From Porphyrobacter sp. LM 6 (GTDB lineage: Bacteria > Pseudomonadota > Alphaproteobacteria > Sphingomonadales > Sphingomonadaceae), in NCBI RefSeq assembly GCF_001720465.1, contig NZ_CP017113.1:434001-498000 (forward strand): DNA of 64,000 bases, in the 5' to 3' direction. Shown piece after piece: positions 60,893 to 64,000 of the stretch. Made by a program: the position numbers and the translations under genes. The notes beneath the pieces were generated by a model. It made no database searches and was not told the origin of the DNA. It was given only the letters and a program-made list of their open reading frames with translations. Every line of letters begins with the position of its first letter. Positions within the stretch are counted from its first letter, which is position 1.

Positions 60893-62062
60893 CTAGCCCG
60901 CGACTTTTTCCGTCGAATCGATCCACCCGCCGCCGACCACGCGGTCACCCGCATAGATCACCGCCGCCTGCCCCGGTGCGACGCCGAATTCGGGTTCGGC
61001 AAAATGGATCGTTACCGCCGCGCCATCTCCGAGCGGTCCTTCGAGCGTTACCGGCACGGGCTTGGCAAGGCTGCGCACCTTCGCCGTCAGCGGCGTATCT
61101 GGCAGCGCGCCAATCCGGTTGGTCTCGGTCAGCCGTGCCGCGTTTACCGCCAGCATCCGCTTCGGCCCGACCCGCACTTCGCGCGCAGCCGCATCGAGGC
61201 CGATGACATAGAGCGGCTCAGGCTGCCCGCCGATCTCCAGCCCCTTGCGCTGGCCCACGGTGAAGTGGACGATACCCTTGTGCTCGCCCAGCACATCGCC
61301 GGTGGCGGCGTGGACGATATTGCCGGGGGCCGCGCCTTCGGGCCGCACCTTGGTGACGATCTTGGCGTAGTTGCCATCTGGCACAAAGCAGATGTCCTGC
61401 GAATCCGGCTTGGCCGCGTTCCTCAGCCCCGCCGCCTCGGCCAGCTCGCGCACCTGCGGCTTGGGCATCCCGCCCAAGGGAAAGCGCAGGTAATCGAGCT
61501 GCGCTTCGGTGGTGCCATAAAGGAAGTACGACTGGTCGCGCGCCGGATCGAAGGCGCGGTGCAGCTCGACGCCCTCGGGCGTCATCACGCGGCGGACATA
61601 ATGCCCGGTGGCAAGGCAATCCGCACCCAACTCGCGCGCCATGCGGAACAGGTCGGTGAATTTCGGTCCCATATTGCAGCGGATGCAGGGGACGGGGGTG
61701 CGGCCGGCGAGATATTCGTCGGCGAATTGCTCGACCACTTCCTCGCGGAAGGCGCTTTCGTGGTCGAAGACATAATGCGCGATGCCGAGCCGGTCAGCCA
61801 CGGCGCGCGCATCACGGATATCGTCGCCCGCGCAGCACGCGCCCTTGCGGCCCGTCGCTGCGCCATAGTCATAAAGCTGGAGCGTGATGCCGATCACCTC
61901 CGCCCCGCTGGCATGGGCAAGCGCGGCGACCACCGACGAATCGACCCCGCCGCTCATCGCCACGACAATGCGGCAATCGGCGGCAGCGCGCGGCAGATCG
62001 AACAGCGCGGCAGCATCGGGCCCGGTCATCGGGCCGGCGGGGGAGAGGGCGGTCGTCGTCAT
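60893..62062 (-). CDS. mnmA: tRNA-specific 2-thiouridylase MnmA
   Basis: Thiolates uridine 34 of Lys, Glu and Gln tRNAs. The 389-residue protein has the ATP PP-loop [15 protein letters not shown], the catalytic cysteines in [11 protein letters not shown] and [10 protein letters not shown], and the C-terminal barrel ending in [10 protein letters not shown]. The sulfur donor chain is not encoded nearby. It is divergent from the small gene before sciP and convergent with the membrane-protein gene across the parS-like site. Confidence 0.95.
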   Translation of the reverse strand: MTTTALSPAGPMTGPDAAALFDLPRAAADCRIVVAMSGGVDSSVVAALAHASGAEVIGITLQLYDYGAATGRKGACCAGDDIRDARAVADRLGIAHYVFDHESAFREEVVEQFADEYLAGRTPVPCIRCNMGPKFTDLFRMARELGADCLATGHYVRRVMTPEGVELHRAFDPARDQSYFLYGTTEAQLDYLRFPLGGMPKPQVRELAEAAGLRNAAKPDSQDICFVPDGNYAKIVTKVRPEGAAPGNIVHAATGDVLGEHKGIVHFTVGQRKGLEIGGQPEPLYVIGLDAAAREVRVGPKRMLAVNAARLTETNRIGALPDTPLTAKVRSLAKPVPVTLEGPLGDGAAVTIHFAEPEFGVAPGQAAVIYAGDRVVGGGWIDSTEKVAG

Positions 62063-62158
62063 GGAAGCGGGGCGCGATATAGCGATGCTTGTGCTGCTCC
62101 GCCAGTGGCGCGCGGAACGCCGAATTCTGCCTTCCGGGCGCGGACTAATCCTAAGCTT

Positions 62159-62179
62159 GGGTAAACGGCGGTTTTACCC
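62159..62179. promoter_or_regulatory. Inverted repeat GGGTAAA-N7-TTTACCC
   Basis: A perfect 7-bp inverted repeat with seven bases between the arms lies 34 bp before the start of the gene at 62213 and 97 bp before the divergent mnmA start. It resembles an operator. It is not a CtrA box because the half-sites are inverted, not direct. Confidence 0.4.
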
Positions 62180-62212
62180 GATCTTGACGCACTGGCCTTA
62201 TGCATCGTCGTC

Positions 62213-62659
62213 ATGTTCGAGAAAGCGAATCCTTTTGCTGCCACTATCCGCGGGCCTGCCAATGGCTTGCGGCCGGAGAACGGTGCCGATCCGCGCCGTT
62301 CCATGCCGGGCATGGCGGACGAGCGATTCGGGGTGCGTGACCAGCGCCGGGCGGGGGGTGCCTTGCGCGCGGTCGAATGGAGCGAACTCACCGCAAGGCT
62401 TAACGCCGCGCGGGACCTGCGGTTGCTGCTCAGAACCGAATCGCAGTCGCCGATCGGGGCCGTGGCGGCCAGCTTCGGCGATGCGGCGGCGAGTTATTTC
62501 GCGCTCCTCGACGATAGCCAACGTGACGTTAACCATGATGCTTTAGGGCAATCTAAAGCCTTCGGCGCCACAGACGAAAACAACAAAGCAAATCGGCCCG
62601 ATTGGCCGTCAGGTGGATCATCTGCCGACAACCGGGACGCTGCGAGAGATATGCAATGA
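62213..62659 (+). CDS. Protein of unknown function upstream of sciP
   Basis: A 148-residue protein rich in Arg, Ala and Asp, with no signal peptide or membrane segment. Residues 55-100 may form two helices (EWSELTARLNAARDLRLLL and AVAASFGDAAASYFALLDD); both ends look disordered. The stop overlaps the sciP start as ATGA, so the two are coupled. No family recognised. A palindrome GCTTTAG/CTAAAGC lies inside the gene at about 62540-62559, 97 bp before sciP. Confidence 0.65.
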   Translation: MFEKANPFAATIRGPANGLRPENGADPRRSMPGMADERFGVRDQRRAGGALRAVEWSELTARLNAARDLRLLLRTESQSPIGAVAASFGDAAASYFALLDDSQRDVNHDALGQSKAFGATDENNKANRPDWPSGGSSADNRDAARDMQ

Positions 62660-62955
62660 TCGAAAACCAGGACATCCGCCCCGCACAGGTAATCGGCCCG
62701 CTCGGCGAGCCACTGACCCTTGCCGACCTGCCCTCGCCCGAAACCCGTCGCTGGGTCGTGCGGCGCAAGGCCGAGGTGGTGGCGGCCGTCAATGGCGGTC
62801 TCCTGACGCTTGACGAGGCGCTGGCCCGCTACGGCCTCACGCTCGAGGAGTTCGCCTCGTGGCAGCGCGCGGTTGACCGTTCGGGCATGCACGGCCTGCG
62901 CGTTACCAAGATCCAGCACTACCGCGATCTCTACGAGCGCCAGCTCAAGTACTAA
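62656..62955 (+). CDS. sciP: CtrA inhibitor SciP (DUF1153)
   Basis: A 99-residue helix-turn-helix protein. The body LPSPETRRWVVRRKAEVVAA, then GGLLTLDEALARYGLTLEEFASW, is the conserved DUF1153 sequence. In Caulobacter SciP binds CtrA or DNA and blocks CtrA-driven transcription in swarmer cells. The ATG at 62656 gives the family N-terminus. A strong terminator follows. Together with TrcR and a possible CtrA box, it shows that the host has the alphaproteobacterial CtrA circuit. Confidence 0.94.
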   Translation: MIENQDIRPAQVIGPLGEPLTLADLPSPETRRWVVRRKAEVVAAVNGGLLTLDEALARYGLTLEEFASWQRAVDRSGMHGLRVTKIQHYRDLYERQLKY

Positions 62956-62986
62956 GCCGCCACCCACTTCCCATCGGGACATGAGC

Positions 62987-63020
62987 GCACGGGCCACCCT
63001 TGGCCCGTGCGTTTTGCTTT
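62987..63020 (+). terminator. Intrinsic terminator after sciP
   Basis: A perfect 10-bp stem GCACGGGCCA/TGGCCCGTGC (62987-62996 with 63001-63010) with a CCCT loop is followed by GTTTTGCTTT. It lies 31 bp after the sciP stop codon and is the best intrinsic terminator in the window. Confidence 0.85.
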
Positions 63021-63136
63021 GTGCGCCGCGCGTTCGGGCTGACAGGCCGGGAACCGCTCTCCGCGCCCTTCGTCTAGGCTGAAAGTCATCGGTCGATGCA
63101 TGCGTTGCCCGATTGGAAGCGGGCGTTTATCAGCCG

Positions 63137-63165
63137 TTGCACTGGGTGACTTATAAGAGTAATAC
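63137..63165 (+). promoter_or_regulatory. Weak promoter candidate for the RND adaptor gene
   Basis: TTGCAC (63137-63142), 17 bases, TAATAC (63160-63165), 55 bp before the ATG at 63220. The -35 fits fairly well, the -10 only partly. The region is unusually AT-rich for this genome (TTATAAGAGTAATACAC), which supports a promoter. Confidence 0.3.
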
Positions 63166-63219
63166 ACTCGGGGACGCACACTACCCTTGCTGGGGATGGG
63201 TCTCTGTGAGGGAATAACA

Positions 63220-64000
63220 ATGAATTACGAGACCACGATCAGGGCTGAAGCGGCAGACGGTGTTGCCACCGACTTTACCGGCGCGCACACGCTGGCGCCT
63301 CCGGCTATCCCGCGCTGGCTGATCATCGGCGGACTGTTCCTGTTCGGCCTGCTGCTCGCGATCGCGGCCTATTTCGCGCTGACCGGCGGTGAGCCGACGG
63401 CCGCGGGTGATGATCGCTCGCAGGCGCCGACCGTGACGGTGGTGACGCCGGGCCAGACCATGATCGCAGGCGAGATCGAGGCGCCCGGCACGCTCGCGGC
63501 GCGCCGGCCGATGCCGGTGGGCGTGGCGGGTGAAGGCGGTCAGGTGCTGCGCGTCACTGTGGATGCCGGTGACTGGGTGCAGGCCGGGCAGGTTCTGGCG
63601 GTGATCGATCGCAGCGTGCAGGTGCAGCAGGCCGCAGCGCAGGCCGCGCAGGCCGAAGTCGCGCGTGCCGATGCCAATCTGGCGCAGGCCAATCTCGACC
63701 GTGCATTGAAGCTCGTCGAGCGCGGGTTTGTCTCCAAGGCCGATGTCGACCGGCTGACGGCAACCCGCGATGCGGCCATCGCGCGGGTCAAGGTCGCCGA
63801 GGCGCAGCTGCGCGAACAGCGCGCCCGCAACGAACGGCTCAACATCTACGCCCCGGCAACCGGCTATGTGCTCGCCCGCAATGTCGAACCCGGCCAGACT
63901 GTCAGCGCGGGCACCCCGGCGCTGTTCACCATCGCCAGCGGCGGCGAAATGGAAATGCTCGCCCAGCTGAGCGAGGAACAGCTCGCCGGTCTTTCGGTCG
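63220..64000 (+). CDS. RND efflux periplasmic adaptor subunit (N-terminal part)
   Basis: The gene runs off the right edge; 260 codons are visible. After a cytoplasmic start (MNYETTIRAEAADG) comes one transmembrane helix (WLIIGGLFLFGLLLAIAAYF), then the adaptor layout: VAGEGGQVLRVTVDAGDWVQ (lipoyl half), a coiled-coil hairpin (about residues 130-200, with LVERGFVSKADVDRL), and LNIYAPATGYVLARNVEPGQ (second lipoyl half). The ATG at 63220 follows GAGGG. The RND pump gene is expected downstream outside the window. Substrate unknown. Confidence 0.9.
   Translation, partial: MNYETTIRAEAADGVATDFTGAHTLAPPAIPRWLIIGGLFLFGLLLAIAAYFALTGGEPTAAGDDRSQAPTVTVVTPGQTMIAGEIEAPGTLAARRPMPVGVAGEGGQVLRVTVDAGDWVQAGQVLAVIDRSVQVQQAAAQAAQAEVARADANLAQANLDRALKLVERGFVSKADVDRLTATRDAAIARVKVAEAQLREQRARNERLNIYAPATGYVLARNVEPGQTVSAGTPALFTIASGGEMEMLAQLSEEQLAGLSV

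Noticed and set aside
62162..62176. TAAA-N7-TTTA as a CtrA site
   Set aside because: The CtrA box is a direct repeat TTAA-N7-TTAA; here the halves are inverted. It is reported as a plain inverted repeat.
62529..62545. TTAA-N9-TTTA as a full CtrA site
   Set aside because: Spacing is nine rather than seven; at best a half-site.
1..64000. tRNA, rRNA, riboswitch or prophage genes
   Set aside because: No cloverleaf with conserved T-loop, ribosomal RNA sequence, known riboswitch core, integrase or phage structural gene was recognised by eye; a covariance-model scan would be decisive.

Overview
The window is a gene-dense, high-GC chromosomal segment from an alphaproteobacterium, most likely of the order Sphingomonadales (Erythrobacteraceae-like). 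The evidence is the alphaproteobacterial cell-cycle regulators SciP (DUF1153) and a TrcR-type DUF1013 protein, Coq7, a Suv3-like helicase next to an S4 protein and FdxA, and the order rsfS-rlmH-envC-ctpA. No rRNA, tRNA, CRISPR array, phage or transposase gene was seen. A perfect palindrome matching the chromosomal parS consensus at 60829-60844 suggests the segment may lie near the replication origin.

Layout. 1-31 kb is mostly housekeeping: FdxA (partial), S4 protein and Suv3-like helicase; an M23 peptidase; hemB with two tandem GNAT acetyltransferases and a gamma-carbonic anhydrase; a DNA-repair ligase and its partner exonuclease; ClpA; quinone oxidoreductase and GST; an LpxH-like phosphoesterase with a GT4 glycosyltransferase; TrcR; acyl-CoA ligase; a bactofilin/M23 pair; then a long run proA-nadD-rsfS-rlmH-envC-ctpA-dsbB-coq7. 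31-42 kb holds a UDP-sugar epimerase and a complete type I secretion system (TolC, ABC, HlyD) directly followed by its probable cargo, a 1757-residue RTX-type protein. 42-49.5 kb is an ABC-dependent capsule export operon: GT4, KpsE-like, KpsM-like, KpsT-like with an unusual TPR tail, GT4 and a KpsD/Wza-like lipoprotein. 49.5-55 kb is an inositol cluster: inositol-3-phosphate synthase, a sugar/inositol-phosphate nucleotidyltransferase, a GT4 and two CDP-alcohol phosphotransferases, one resembling di-myo-inositol-phosphate-phosphate synthase. 55-64 kb returns to housekeeping: fabI, YihY-type membrane protein, DnaJ/CbpA, pdxH, PhzF, a serine hydrolase lipoprotein, mnmA, sciP and the start of an RND adaptor gene.

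How the parts fit. The 31-55 kb block reads as a cell-surface island: sugar precursor supply, protein secretion, polysaccharide export and an inositol-phosphodiester pathway side by side. The inositol cluster is the strongest candidate for a poorly described system. All steps from glucose-6-phosphate to CDP-inositol and transfer of phosphoinositol to an acceptor can be proposed, but the acceptor (inositol phosphate, diacylglycerol, ceramide or polysaccharide) cannot be read from sequence. Other noteworthy items are the four-module RTX protein, the KpsT-TPR fusion, a nested inverted-repeat element at 11552-11832, repeated hairpin elements, and possible CtrA and ribosome-binding-site-sequestering regulatory sites.
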